Shown in pieces: positions 36,706 to 47,045 of a DNA stretch of 64,000 bases; position 1 is the stretch's first letter, and every line of letters begins with the position of its first letter. Below the pieces are notes generated by a model. It was not told the origin of the DNA, ran no database searches, and saw only the letters and a list, made by a program, of their open reading frames with translations. This stretch comes from Listeria costaricensis (lineage in GTDB: Bacteria; Bacillota; Bacilli; Lactobacillales; Listeriaceae): positions 124,001-188,000 of the forward strand of contig NZ_FXUT01000001.1 of the NCBI RefSeq assembly GCF_900183385.1, in the 5' to 3' direction. The translations under genes and the position numbers were made by a program.

Positions 36706-36719
36706 AACTGTGGTATAAT
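36691..36719 (+). promoter_or_regulatory. rarA promoter
   Basis: -10 TATAAT (36714-36719) preceded by TGG, with -35-like TGAAAG (36691-36696) at 17 bases. It excludes a start codon at 36690. Confidence 0.6.
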
Positions 36720-36752
36720 GAAGCATGGAAGTATGTGAAAAGGAGCGGTATT

Positions 36753-38033
36753 ATGGCAATTCAACCTTTGGCCTACCGGATGCGTCCGCGCTCGATCGAT
36801 GAGGTCGTTGGACAAAGTCATTTAGTGGGAAAAGATAAAATTATCTATCGAATGGTAAAAGCTAGACAGCTTTCCTCGATGATCCTTTACGGGCCGCCGG
36901 GGATTGGCAAAACGTCGATTGCATCTGCTATTGCTGGCAGTACAAAATATGCTTTTCGAACTTTAAATGCGGTCACAAATAATAAAAAAGATATGGAAAT
37001 CGTTGCAGCTGAGGCCAAGATGAGCGGGACGGTGATTCTCCTGCTGGATGAAGTGCACCGGCTCGACAAGGCCAAGCAGGACTTTTTACTGCCGCATTTG
37101 GAGAGTGGAGCGATCATTTTGATTGGTGCGACGACGAGCAATCCTTATATTGCAATCAACCCGGCGATTCGCAGTCGAACGCAAATTTTTGAACTAAAGC
37201 CGCTCAGCGTGGACGACATCATTTTGACGCTCGATCGGGCACTTTCAGATAAGGAACGTGGGCTTGGGGAATACCAGGTGGCCATCGAGAAGGCGGCCAA
37301 AACGCATTTTGCCACAGCAAGTAACGGGGATGTCCGCAGTGCACTGAATGCGCTCGAACTGGCGGTCATTTCGACAGAGCCGGACGCGGATGGGCAGATT
37401 CAGGTGACGCTTGAAATTGCGGAAGAGTGTCTGCAAAAGAAAAGTCTGGCGCATGATAAGGATGGGGACGCGCATTATGATGTGCTCAGCGCCTTTCAGA
37501 AGTCCGTTCGCGGCAGTGATGTGAATGCGGCGCTTCACTATATGGGACGCTTGATTGAGGCGGGCGACCTTGTGAGCATTTCGCGGCGGCTACTCGTGAT
37601 GGCCTATGAGGATGTGGGGCTGGCGAGTCCTCAGGCAGGGGCCAGAACACTTGCGGCGGTTCAAACGGCTGAGAAGGTCGGCTTTCCTGAGGCGAGGATT
37701 CCGCTTGCCAATGCGGTGATTGAACTTTGCTTGTCACCGAAGTCGAATTCGGCGATTACCGCGATCGATGCGGCTTTAGGAGATATTCGGCAGGGGCTAA
37801 GCGGCGAAGTGCCAGATCATCTTAGAGACGGTCACTACAGTGGCGCCAAAAAACTCGGTCGGGCAGAAGGTTACCAGTATCCCCATAATTTTGAAAATGC
37901 TTGGGTGGATCAGCAGTATTTACCGGATCGGCTGTTAGGGAAGGAATATTACACGCCGAAAACAACCGGGAAGTTTGAGCAGGCGCTAGCAACTGTCTAT
38001 GAAAATATTGCAGAAAACAAGCGAAAAAAATGA
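36753..38033 (+). CDS. rarA: Replication-associated recombination protein RarA (MgsA)
   Basis: 426-aa AAA+ ATPase that acts at stalled replication forks. Walker A YGPPGIGKTS is near residue 50, Walker B LLDEVHRLDKAK near 95, sensor GATTSNPYIAINPAIRSR follows, then the C-terminal tetramerisation domain (VGFPEARIPLANAVIELCLSPKSNSA...). ATG 36753 follows AAAAGGAG. The frame upstream to 36690 includes the promoter and is not used. Confidence 0.96.
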   Translation: MAIQPLAYRMRPRSIDEVVGQSHLVGKDKIIYRMVKARQLSSMILYGPPGIGKTSIASAIAGSTKYAFRTLNAVTNNKKDMEIVAAEAKMSGTVILLLDEVHRLDKAKQDFLLPHLESGAIILIGATTSNPYIAINPAIRSRTQIFELKPLSVDDIILTLDRALSDKERGLGEYQVAIEKAAKTHFATASNGDVRSALNALELAVISTEPDADGQIQVTLEIAEECLQKKSLAHDKDGDAHYDVLSAFQKSVRGSDVNAALHYMGRLIEAGDLVSISRRLLVMAYEDVGLASPQAGARTLAAVQTAEKVGFPEARIPLANAVIELCLSPKSNSAITAIDAALGDIRQGLSGEVPDHLRDGHYSGAKKLGRAEGYQYPHNFENAWVDQQYLPDRLLGKEYYTPKTTGKFEQALATVYENIAENKRKK

Positions 38034-38043
38034 CGTCAAAAAG

Positions 38044-38077
38044 TTGTCACAAATTGTATTTTTTCTCTAAATATGCT
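38044..38077 (+). promoter_or_regulatory. Probable 6S RNA promoter
   Basis: -10 TATGCT (38072-38077), with TTGTCA at 38044-38049 as a possible but distant -35 (22-base spacer). The RNA would start near 38084-38091. Confidence 0.35.
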
Positions 38078-38090
38078 ATCCTTAATTAAG

Positions 38091-38289
38091 TAAAGAAACC
38101 CTAATGTATTCGTTATAGTACCTATATATTTTGAACCGAACAATTATTTTTACCTTGGGAGCTCGGGGTTCTGGCGCAGCGCACATGCCTTTACACGAGG
38201 ACTTGCAAACCGCGAGACAGGGCACCCACCTGCTTGAGTGCGGGTTCAAAGGAAGGGAAACCTAGACGGTACGATTGGGGTTTCTTTTT
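38091..38289 (+). ncRNA. ssrS: 6S RNA
   Basis: An RNA gene of about 200 nt in the 365-base gap between rarA and iscS. The ends pair: AAGAAACCC (38093-38101) with GGGTTTCTT (38278-38286), the closing stem of 6S RNA. The 3' T-run supplies termination. Inside are the conserved-looking helices around GGCGCAGCGCACATGCC and GCACCCACCTGCTTGAGTGCGGG-type sequence (near 38222-38244), common to Firmicute 6S RNAs. 6S RNA binds the housekeeping RNA polymerase by imitating an open promoter. Confidence 0.85.
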
Positions 38290-38329
38290 CTATGGGCAAA
38301 ACTAAATAGGAATGATTCAGATTGTAGCT

Positions 38330-38358
38330 TTGCTTTCGGCGTTAATTCCTGTTACAAT
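38330..38358 (+). promoter_or_regulatory. iscS promoter
   Basis: -35 TTGCTT (38330-38335), 17-base spacer, -10 TACAAT (38353-38358). It lies inside the longer frame, so the ATG at 38399 is the start. Confidence 0.7.
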
Positions 38359-38398
38359 AGGGTACGAATTTGAAGCAACCGTAAAAAAGGAAGCGATT

Positions 38399-40676
<2,278 letters not shown>

Positions 40677-40683
40677 TGAAACC

Positions 40684-40721
40684 AAGCCGGATCATCTATT
40701 TCAGGTGATCTGGCTTTTTTT
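40684..40721 (+). terminator. iscS-mnmA terminator
   Basis: 11-bp stem AAGCCGGATCA/TGATCTGGCTT (one G-U pair) with a T-run. Confidence 0.85.
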
Positions 40722-40800
40722 ATGGCAAAAATAGATTTTCAATGGGCTTCCTTGATTTTTATGGTAAAATATTAAACGAATAAGAGAAAAGAGGTCTTTT

Positions 40801-41541
40801 ATGAAGAAAATTGCATTTTGGGGCGGTATACTTGCACTGATTTTAATTTTGACTTGGGGTTATTTTTACTTTGATTCGACACCTAGCGAAACGGCGGAAA
40901 AGGCAGCAGATTCAACCAGCAAGGTGGATGTTTTTGAGGCGGATAATGCGCTGATTTTTGAACCGAAAGAAAGTGCGGAATCAGAAAGTATTATTTTATA
41001 TCCGGGAGCCTTTATAGACGCGCTGAGTTATGCACCTCTTGCAAAAGAGTTGGCCAATGCCGGCTACAAAACCTATGTCGTGGAAATGCCGTTTAATTTG
41101 GCGGTATTTGGCAAAGACCGTGCAGAACCGATTATTAAGGAAAATAGCGATGAACATTTTGTCATTGGCGGACATTCGCTGGGCGGTGTGATGGCGGCGC
41201 GATTTGCAAACGAGCATCAGAACGAAATAGATGGGGTATTTTTCTTGGCGAGCTATCCGGATAAAAAAGGCGATCTGAAATCAGCAGGGATGCCAGTCCT
41301 ATCAATCACTGCGACAAATGACCAGGTGCTCAATCAGGATAAATATCAGGAGAGTAAAAAATATCTGCCTGCAAATGATACGACTTATGTGTCCATAAAA
41401 GGCGGCAACCATGCGGGCTTCGGCTCCTACGGGAAACAAAATGGCGACGGAGAACGGACAATCTCGGCCAGCAGTCAGACAGATCAAACGGCGAACAGTA
41501 TGATCTCTTGGCTTCAAACAAGTGTCCAGAATGAAAAGTGA
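40801..41541 (+). CDS. Extracytoplasmic alpha/beta hydrolase
   Basis: 246 aa with an N-terminal membrane anchor or signal (residues 3-23). The catalytic triad is readable: nucleophile Ser in GGHSLGG (near 126), Asp in ATNDQVL (near 175) and His in KGGNHAGFGSYG (near 203). The pattern SIILYPGAFIDALSYAPLAKELA belongs to the PF12695-type hydrolases. Substrate unknown, perhaps a small ester or lipid at the membrane surface. The TPR gene follows 12 bases later, likely one operon. Confidence 0.85.
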   Translation: MKKIAFWGGILALILILTWGYFYFDSTPSETAEKAADSTSKVDVFEADNALIFEPKESAESESIILYPGAFIDALSYAPLAKELANAGYKTYVVEMPFNLAVFGKDRAEPIIKENSDEHFVIGGHSLGGVMAARFANEHQNEIDGVFFLASYPDKKGDLKSAGMPVLSITATNDQVLNQDKYQESKKYLPANDTTYVSIKGGNHAGFGSYGKQNGDGERTISASSQTDQTANSMISWLQTSVQNEK

Positions 41542-41553
41542 GGCGAATCAAAG

Positions 41554-42222
41554 ATGAATAAAAATGAACAGGGAATCCAGTTGATGCAGGAAGGAAAATT
41601 GGAACAGGCGGTGGCTCTTTTTACGGAAGTCATTGAAGAAAACCCCACAGATCCGGTTGGCTACATCAATTTTGGCAATGTGCTACTTTCGATGGACGAT
41701 TTTACGCGTGCAGAAATCTTTTTTAAACGGGCAGTTGAACTGGAAAAAGAAGTTCCGGCCGCTCATTATAGTTTAGGAAATCTCTATTATGAACTAGAAC
41801 GTTATCCGGAAGCGCGGGATGAATTTGATCTGGCGGTTAAACAAGGCATGGAAAATGGCGATGTCTTCTTTATGCTTGGAATGAGCTTCGTGCAGCTGGA
41901 ACAAAACACGCTGGCATTGCCATTTTTGCTTCGGAGCGTAGAACTGGCGCCGAATGATGCAGAAAACACATTCCAGTACGGGATTGCACTTGCAAAAGAA
42001 GGCGTATATGAAGAGGCTATCGTGATGCTCGAAAAGACGCTTGCGCTAAAAGAAGAAGATGCCGATGCGCTTTATAACTTGGGAGCCGTTTATCTTGCTT
42101 GGCAGGGCGATCTTGTCATTGCAAAAGAATTTTTTGAGCGGGCACTGCAGTCGGATGCCCATCACAGCCTGGCAGAAAATGGTTTAGCGGCCATTTTAGC
42201 CTATGAAGAACAAGAAAATTGA
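41554..42222 (+). CDS. TPR repeat protein (YrrB-like)
   Basis: 222 aa built almost wholly of tetratricopeptide repeats (about six, 34 residues each; for example AAHYSLGNLYYELERYPEARDEF begins near 66 and ADALYNLGAVYLAWQGDLVIA near 170). There is no signal peptide, so it is cytosolic. TPRs hold protein complexes together; partners are unknown. YrrB-like TPR genes stand beside mnmA and recD2 in Bacillales, as here. ATG 41554 is read from a weak GGCGAA site. Confidence 0.88.
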   Translation: MNKNEQGIQLMQEGKLEQAVALFTEVIEENPTDPVGYINFGNVLLSMDDFTRAEIFFKRAVELEKEVPAAHYSLGNLYYELERYPEARDEFDLAVKQGMENGDVFFMLGMSFVQLEQNTLALPFLLRSVELAPNDAENTFQYGIALAKEGVYEEAIVMLEKTLALKEEDADALYNLGAVYLAWQGDLVIAKEFFERALQSDAHHSLAENGLAAILAYEEQEN

Positions 42223-42247
42223 TTTTTAGGTAAAGGAGGAAAGCCAT

Positions 42248-44644
42248 ATGGAAGATCAGACTTCGCTTCATTTGTTTGAAAAAGAAGTAGCAGGTGGAGA
42301 AAAATTTATCAAAGGCACCGTGATGTCGACGATTTTCCATAATGCGGATAATCTTTTTTCCGTGGTGCGAATCCTTGTAAAAGAAACCAATACAGATTGG
42401 GACGAGCGGGATATTGTCGTAACGGGCTTTTTCCCGCAGCTTCAAGAACAGGAAGTCTATCAATTCTACGGTGTGATGCAGGAGCATGCCAAGTTCGGGC
42501 AGCAGTTCAAGGTGGAGAAATTCCGCAAAGAAATGCCGAAATCGCGAGACGGGGTGATCCAGTACCTTTCTGGTGAAATTTTTAAAGGTGTTGGGAAAAA
42601 AACGGCTGAGGCAATTGTCGATACACTCGGCGAGGAAGCAATCAGTCGGATTTTGAACGATCCAGATCTGCTGGCCGAGGTTCCAAAGCTCCCGAAAAAA
42701 ACAGCGGACCAGCTTGTCGAAACGCTTCGAGAAAATCAGGGGTTGGAACATGTCATGGTCGGTTTGAATCAGTACGGCTTTGGTCCCCAGCTTTCCATGC
42801 GTATATTTCAAGTCTATAAGCAGCACGCGCTGGAGATTCTTGAAAAAAACCCCTATAAACTGATTGAAGATGTCAAAGGAATTGGCTTTCAACGCGCGGA
42901 TGAACTAGGCAAAAAACTAGGACTCGGCGGTCGACATCCAGAACGAATTCGGGCAGCACTGCTTTTCGTACTTGATAATGAGTCGCTGAAACAAGGGAAT
43001 GTCTATTTGGAAGAAGAGGAATTGCTGCATGCAACGAAGAGCTTGCTTGAACAGCATGATCCGGAAAGAATCGCTTTGGAGGATATTTCTCGAGAGATTG
43101 ACTACTTGAAGGATGCAGAAAAACTGATTGCTGAAAATACGCGGCTATACATGCCATCGCTCTATTTTGCTGAGACAGGTCTGACGCACCATATCAAACG
43201 CATGATGAAGCAAACGGAATATGCGGACCAGTTTCCTGAGTCTGAATTTTTGCTTGCTTTGGGGGAACTGGAAGAGCGAATTCAGGTCTCATACGGGGAA
43301 TCACAACGGGAGGCGCTCAAAACAGCTTTGATGTCGCCGATGATGGTACTTACTGGTGGACCCGGGACAGGGAAAACGACGGTCATCAAAGGCATTGTAG
43401 AGTTGTATAGTGAACTGAATGGTGTCAGCCTTGACCCGCATGCCTACAAAGATGGGCAGTCGTTTCCGGTTTTACTGGCGGCGCCCACTGGTCGAGCGGC
43501 TAAACGGATGAGCGAATCGACGGGACTTCCAGCTATGACGATCCACCGGTTGCTCGGGATGAACGGGCAGGAGGGGTTGGATGATGAGGCAGAAAGAACG
43601 ATTGACGGACGGCTTTTGATTGTGGACGAAATGTCGATGGTGGATGTTTGGCTGGCCAACCAATTGTTCCGCGCTTTGCCCGCCCACATGCAAGTGATAC
43701 TGGTGGGGGATCAGGATCAGCTGCCATCAGTCGGTCCCGGGCAAGTCTTGAAGGACATTCTGCACGCCAAAACGATTCCAACTGTTGCGCTAACGGATAT
43801 TTATCGGCAAAAGGACGGGTCGACTATTATCGAGATGGCGCATGCAATCAAAGAAGGCCATCTGCCAGCCGATTTCACCAAAAATCAAGCGGACCGTTCG
43901 TTTTTCCATTGCCATGTCAACCAGATTGCTGATGTCGTGGAGCAGGTCGTGTTAAACGCCAAAGCAAAAGGATTTCGGGCAAAAGATATCCAAGTGCTGG
44001 CACCGATGTACCGGGGACCGGCGGGGATTGATGTGCTGAATAAAAACCTGCAAGAGATTTTCAATCCGAATGAATCGGGCAAGCGAAAAGAACTCACTTT
44101 TGGTGATATGAAATACCGTGTGCATGATAAAGTGCTGCAGTTGGTCAATCAGCCGGAAAAGAATGTCTTCAATGGGGACATTGGCGAAATCGTCTCCCTG
44201 ATGTACGCCAAAGAGAATACAGAAAAGCAGGATATGATCGTGGTGGCTTTTGACCAAACCGAAGTGACCTATTATCGCCAAGAATTCAATCAGCTAACCC
44301 ATGCTTACTGCTGCTCCATTCATAAAGCGCAGGGGAGTGAATTTCCGATTGTGATCATGCCGATCGTTCGCAGTTACTACCGCATGCTACGACGGGATTT
44401 ACTTTATACGGGCGTCACGCGAAGCCAACAGTTTTTGATTCTTTGCGGGGAAGAAGAGGCTTTTCGAATGGGTGTGGAGCGTGTCGATGAAACTACACGA
44501 CAGACAACACTCTACGAACGGTTGATTTCTGAGGAAGAGGTTCTGGCCGGCAGCAGTCGAAAAATCCTAACGATGGAAAATATCGAAACCATCGACCCTA
44601 TGATCGGGATGGAGGGCATTACGCCGTATCGCTATATGGCCTAA
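42248..44644 (+). CDS. recD2: RecD2 5'-3' DNA helicase
   Basis: 798-aa superfamily 1B helicase not tied to RecBC. N-terminal OB and helix-hairpin-helix region (about 1-200, with KGVGKKTAEAIV and KGIGFQRADELGKKLG), then the motor with Walker A LTGGPGTGKTTVIKG (near 372), DEMSMVD (motif II, near 460), VGDQDQLPSVGPGQVL (motif III), and the C-terminal UvrD-like motifs (CSIHKAQGSEFP, YTGVTRSQQFLIL). It assists replication-fork progress and repair in Gram-positives. ATG 42248 follows AAAGGAGG. Confidence 0.97.
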   Translation: MEDQTSLHLFEKEVAGGEKFIKGTVMSTIFHNADNLFSVVRILVKETNTDWDERDIVVTGFFPQLQEQEVYQFYGVMQEHAKFGQQFKVEKFRKEMPKSRDGVIQYLSGEIFKGVGKKTAEAIVDTLGEEAISRILNDPDLLAEVPKLPKKTADQLVETLRENQGLEHVMVGLNQYGFGPQLSMRIFQVYKQHALEILEKNPYKLIEDVKGIGFQRADELGKKLGLGGRHPERIRAALLFVLDNESLKQGNVYLEEEELLHATKSLLEQHDPERIALEDISREIDYLKDAEKLIAENTRLYMPSLYFAETGLTHHIKRMMKQTEYADQFPESEFLLALGELEERIQVSYGESQREALKTALMSPMMVLTGGPGTGKTTVIKGIVELYSELNGVSLDPHAYKDGQSFPVLLAAPTGRAAKRMSESTGLPAMTIHRLLGMNGQEGLDDEAERTIDGRLLIVDEMSMVDVWLANQLFRALPAHMQVILVGDQDQLPSVGPGQVLKDILHAKTIPTVALTDIYRQKDGSTIIEMAHAIKEGHLPADFTKNQADRSFFHCHVNQIADVVEQVVLNAKAKGFRAKDIQVLAPMYRGPAGIDVLNKNLQEIFNPNESGKRKELTFGDMKYRVHDKVLQLVNQPEKNVFNGDIGEIVSLMYAKENTEKQDMIVVAFDQTEVTYYRQEFNQLTHAYCCSIHKAQGSEFPIVIMPIVRSYYRMLRRDLLYTGVTRSQQFLILCGEEEAFRMGVERVDETTRQTTLYERLISEEEVLAGSSRKILTMENIETIDPMIGMEGITPYRYMA

Positions 44645-44662
44645 GCCTAACAGTCAAAATAG

Positions 44663-44727
44663 AAAAACCAGAAATTGCGTAGCGAAGCCGTCGTGCAAAA
44701 TGGGCTACTACGCAATTTCTGGTTTTT
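44663..44727. terminator. Strong bidirectional terminator between recD2 and the sensor kinase
   Basis: A perfect 20-bp inverted repeat (left arm 44663-44682, starting AAAAACCAGAAATTGC; right arm 44708-44727) with a 25-base loop. A- and T-runs at both ends serve both convergent genes. Confidence 0.92.
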
Positions 44728-44739
44728 ATTTGATTTATA

Positions 44740-46185
44740 TTACTGCTCTTCTTCGTTATCGCTAAAAAGCGGCAGATAAAGTGTAAAAGTTGTACCTTTT
44801 TCCGGTTCGCTTTCCACTTCGATTTTGCCCGCATGATATTCAATCAATTGCTTCACGATGGAAAGGCCGATACCCGATTCGCCGAAAGCTGTGCTTGTAC
44901 GTGACATGTCGGCTTTATAGAAGCGATCCCAGATTTGTTCGAGCTCGCCCGTATTCATGCCGATGCCGTTATCTTTGATGGCAATAATCGTTTCTTTGTA
45001 ATCCGTTCGACCGCTGATTTCAATCTGTCCATTCTTGGTAAACTGGATACTATTTTTCACAATATTGATCAAAACCTGCGTCAGTCGGTCGTAATCGGCA
45101 AATACCTCTAAATTGGCTGGTGCCGTCACGATAATTTGATTGCCTTTTTCTTCTGCCAAATAGTCGAGCTGCTCCTTAATGACTTCCAGAAAGGCCTTCG
45201 CTTGGAAACGCGTCTTATAAAGCTGGATTTTATTCGACCGGATGCGTTCATAATCAAGGTTTTCATTGACCAGTTTTGCCAGCCTTTTCGCTTCCGTATC
45301 AATCAACGCAATACAGCGATCCGTTTCGCTTTTCGGGATGATGTCATTGACGAGCCCTTCTGTCAGGCCGCTGATCGTTGTAAGCGGAGTTCGCATTTCA
45401 TGAGAGACGTCGGCAATAAACTGCCTGCGTCTTTTTTCCTGTCGTTTGATTTCTGCTTGCGATTCGCTGAGAGTTTCCGTCATATGGTTGAAATCATGCG
45501 CCAATTCACCAATTTCGTCAAATTGATTGGCTTTGAGACGGGTATCATAATTACCGCGAATCACTTCCCGTGTGGCTTTTTTCATCTTATTGATTCGATT
45601 GACTTGAATGCGTGAGAAAATCAAGCTGAGAACGAGTGCCATAGCAATTGAGAGCAGGATCGTATAGAACATGTATTGGTTGATCGTGCCGACCACTTGT
45701 TCAGTTCCGCTAATAGGAGCATTTAACACGATGGACCCCGTATATTCCTGATTCATATTGAGAATAGGCACATAGACGACGGACATCACTTGATTAAACC
45801 GATTATCTTCTTTATTGACCACCACTTTGCCATTTTCCAGCTGTTTCAGATCACTATCTGAAATGGTGAAGTCTGGTGGAAGCGGGCGGTCATTGTTGGG
45901 ATAAACGACCGTGTTATCTTGATCCAAAATCGAGAAATGAATTTTTTTCACTTCTAAAATCCGTTGATAGGAGTTCAACACCTGATTGGTTTGATCGCCA
46001 GGTGAGTGTTCCAAATCACGCGAAATCGTCACTCCATAAGCCGTCAGATCATTCACCATGGAATCAAATAGATAATCTTTCAAAAAATGACTGACAAGCA
46101 GACCAATCATCAAACAGGCCATGAGGACAATGATAAATTGTGTAAAGAAAAATTGATAGCTTAGTTTAAATTTCACTCGACTCAT
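44740..46185 (-). CDS. Sensor histidine kinase
   Basis: 481 aa. First helix at about residues 11-34, extracytoplasmic sensor region of about 135 residues (35-171), second helix at about 172-194, HAMP domain (about 194-246), HisKA with phosphorylated His262 in DVSHEMRTPLTT, and HATPase_c with N box NIVKNSIQF, DNGIGM, and GESGIGLSIVKQLIEYHAG. It overlaps the response regulator gene by 4 bases. It corresponds in place to remembered lmo1508. The signal is unknown; linkage to an ABC exporter suggests envelope stress or an antimicrobial. Confidence 0.95.
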   Translation of the reverse strand: MSRVKFKLSYQFFFTQFIIVLMACLMIGLLVSHFLKDYLFDSMVNDLTAYGVTISRDLEHSPGDQTNQVLNSYQRILEVKKIHFSILDQDNTVVYPNNDRPLPPDFTISDSDLKQLENGKVVVNKEDNRFNQVMSVVYVPILNMNQEYTGSIVLNAPISGTEQVVGTINQYMFYTILLSIAMALVLSLIFSRIQVNRINKMKKATREVIRGNYDTRLKANQFDEIGELAHDFNHMTETLSESQAEIKRQEKRRRQFIADVSHEMRTPLTTISGLTEGLVNDIIPKSETDRCIALIDTEAKRLAKLVNENLDYERIRSNKIQLYKTRFQAKAFLEVIKEQLDYLAEEKGNQIIVTAPANLEVFADYDRLTQVLINIVKNSIQFTKNGQIEISGRTDYKETIIAIKDNGIGMNTGELEQIWDRFYKADMSRTSTAFGESGIGLSIVKQLIEYHAGKIEVESEPEKGTTFTLYLPLFSDNEEEQ

Positions 46186-46874
46186 TCCGTTTCATCAAAT
46201 TTATACCCGACACCCCAGACGGTATGGAGAAATGGATGTTCCGGCGTGGCGATTTTTTGGCGCAGGCGCTTGATGTGCACATCGACCGTCCGCTCATCAC
46301 CGTAAAATTGGTAGCCCCAAACCTGCTCTAACAACTGTTCCCGAGAAAATACTTGGCGCGGATGCTCCATTAAAAAGTATAATAAATCAAATTCTTTAGG
46401 TGTCAAGGCATCGAGCAGCGTCCCTTGATAAAAGATTTCCCGTGTTGTTTTGCTGATTTTAAAGAATTGCGTTTCAAGGACTTCATCATTTCCAGCGGTC
46501 GCTTGTTTGCTTGTTGTGTTTTTGCGCCGCGCCACCGCTTTGATGCGTGCCATCAATGTCAGCGGACTAAATGGTTTCGTCACATAATCATCTGCCCCCA
46601 TTTCGAGCCCCAATACCTGATCAGATTCTGATTCTTTGGCTGTTAGAATGATGATTGGTACGTCGCTCGTTTCGCGAATTTTATGGCAAATCGTCATGCC
46701 GTCCATACTTGGCAGCATCAAATCGATGATGATCATATCAAAGTCATCTTTTAAAAATGTTTCATAACCTTCTTTTCCATCATGAATAAAGGTTGCATCC
46801 ATTTTTTCTTTCATAAAGAACATATTAATCATGGTACAAACACTTTCGTTGTCTTCTATCATTAGTAGTTTCAT
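46182..46874 (-). CDS. OmpR-family response regulator
   Basis: 230 aa. Receiver domain with acidic pair ED (7-8), phosphorylated Asp51 in IIIDLMLPSMDG, Thr in ILTAKE and Lys in DDYVTKPF. It is followed by an OmpR/PhoB winged helix (about 130-228: LTPKEFDLLYFLMEHP, VWGYQFYGDERTVDVHIKRLRQKI). It diverges from an ABC exporter whose promoter region carries three 11-bp-spaced TCATA repeats, the spacing used by this regulator family. Direct control of the exporter is therefore likely. Confidence 0.96.
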   Translation of the reverse strand: MKLLMIEDNESVCTMINMFFMKEKMDATFIHDGKEGYETFLKDDFDMIIIDLMLPSMDGMTICHKIRETSDVPIIILTAKESESDQVLGLEMGADDYVTKPFSPLTLMARIKAVARRKNTTSKQATAGNDEVLETQFFKISKTTREIFYQGTLLDALTPKEFDLLYFLMEHPRQVFSREQLLEQVWGYQFYGDERTVDVHIKRLRQKIATPEHPFLHTVWGVGYKFDETE

Positions 46875-46966
46875 TCTGGTTCAACTCCTTCATATATTAA
46901 AAGTAGCCCAAAAAAGACCGCCGCGCAAGTACAATCAATTTTTTTCGGAAAAGTTTAAAGAACCGC

Positions 46967-46993
46967 TCATACTTTGTTCATATTTTCGTCATA
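46967..46993. promoter_or_regulatory. Triple 11-bp direct repeat, probable response-regulator site
   Basis: TCATA occurs at 46967, 46978 and 46989, exactly one helical turn apart. The repeats look like TCATACTTTGT, TCATATTTTCG and TCATATCCGCA. They lie between the divergent regulator gene and the ABC exporter, about 55 bases before the permease start. Confidence 0.65.
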
Positions 46994-47045
46994 TCCGCAA
47001 GATAAGCTAGATTTACAAGTTGAAAGCATGAATGGAGGAAAACAG

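Noticed and set aside
38312-38398. N-terminal extension of the cysteine desulfurase
   Set aside because: A good promoter (38330-38358) lies inside the extension, and family members begin at the later Met.
42116-42892. 258-codon minus-strand frame opposite the TPR and recD2 genes
   Set aside because: Antisense to two clear genes; no ribosome binding site or domain.
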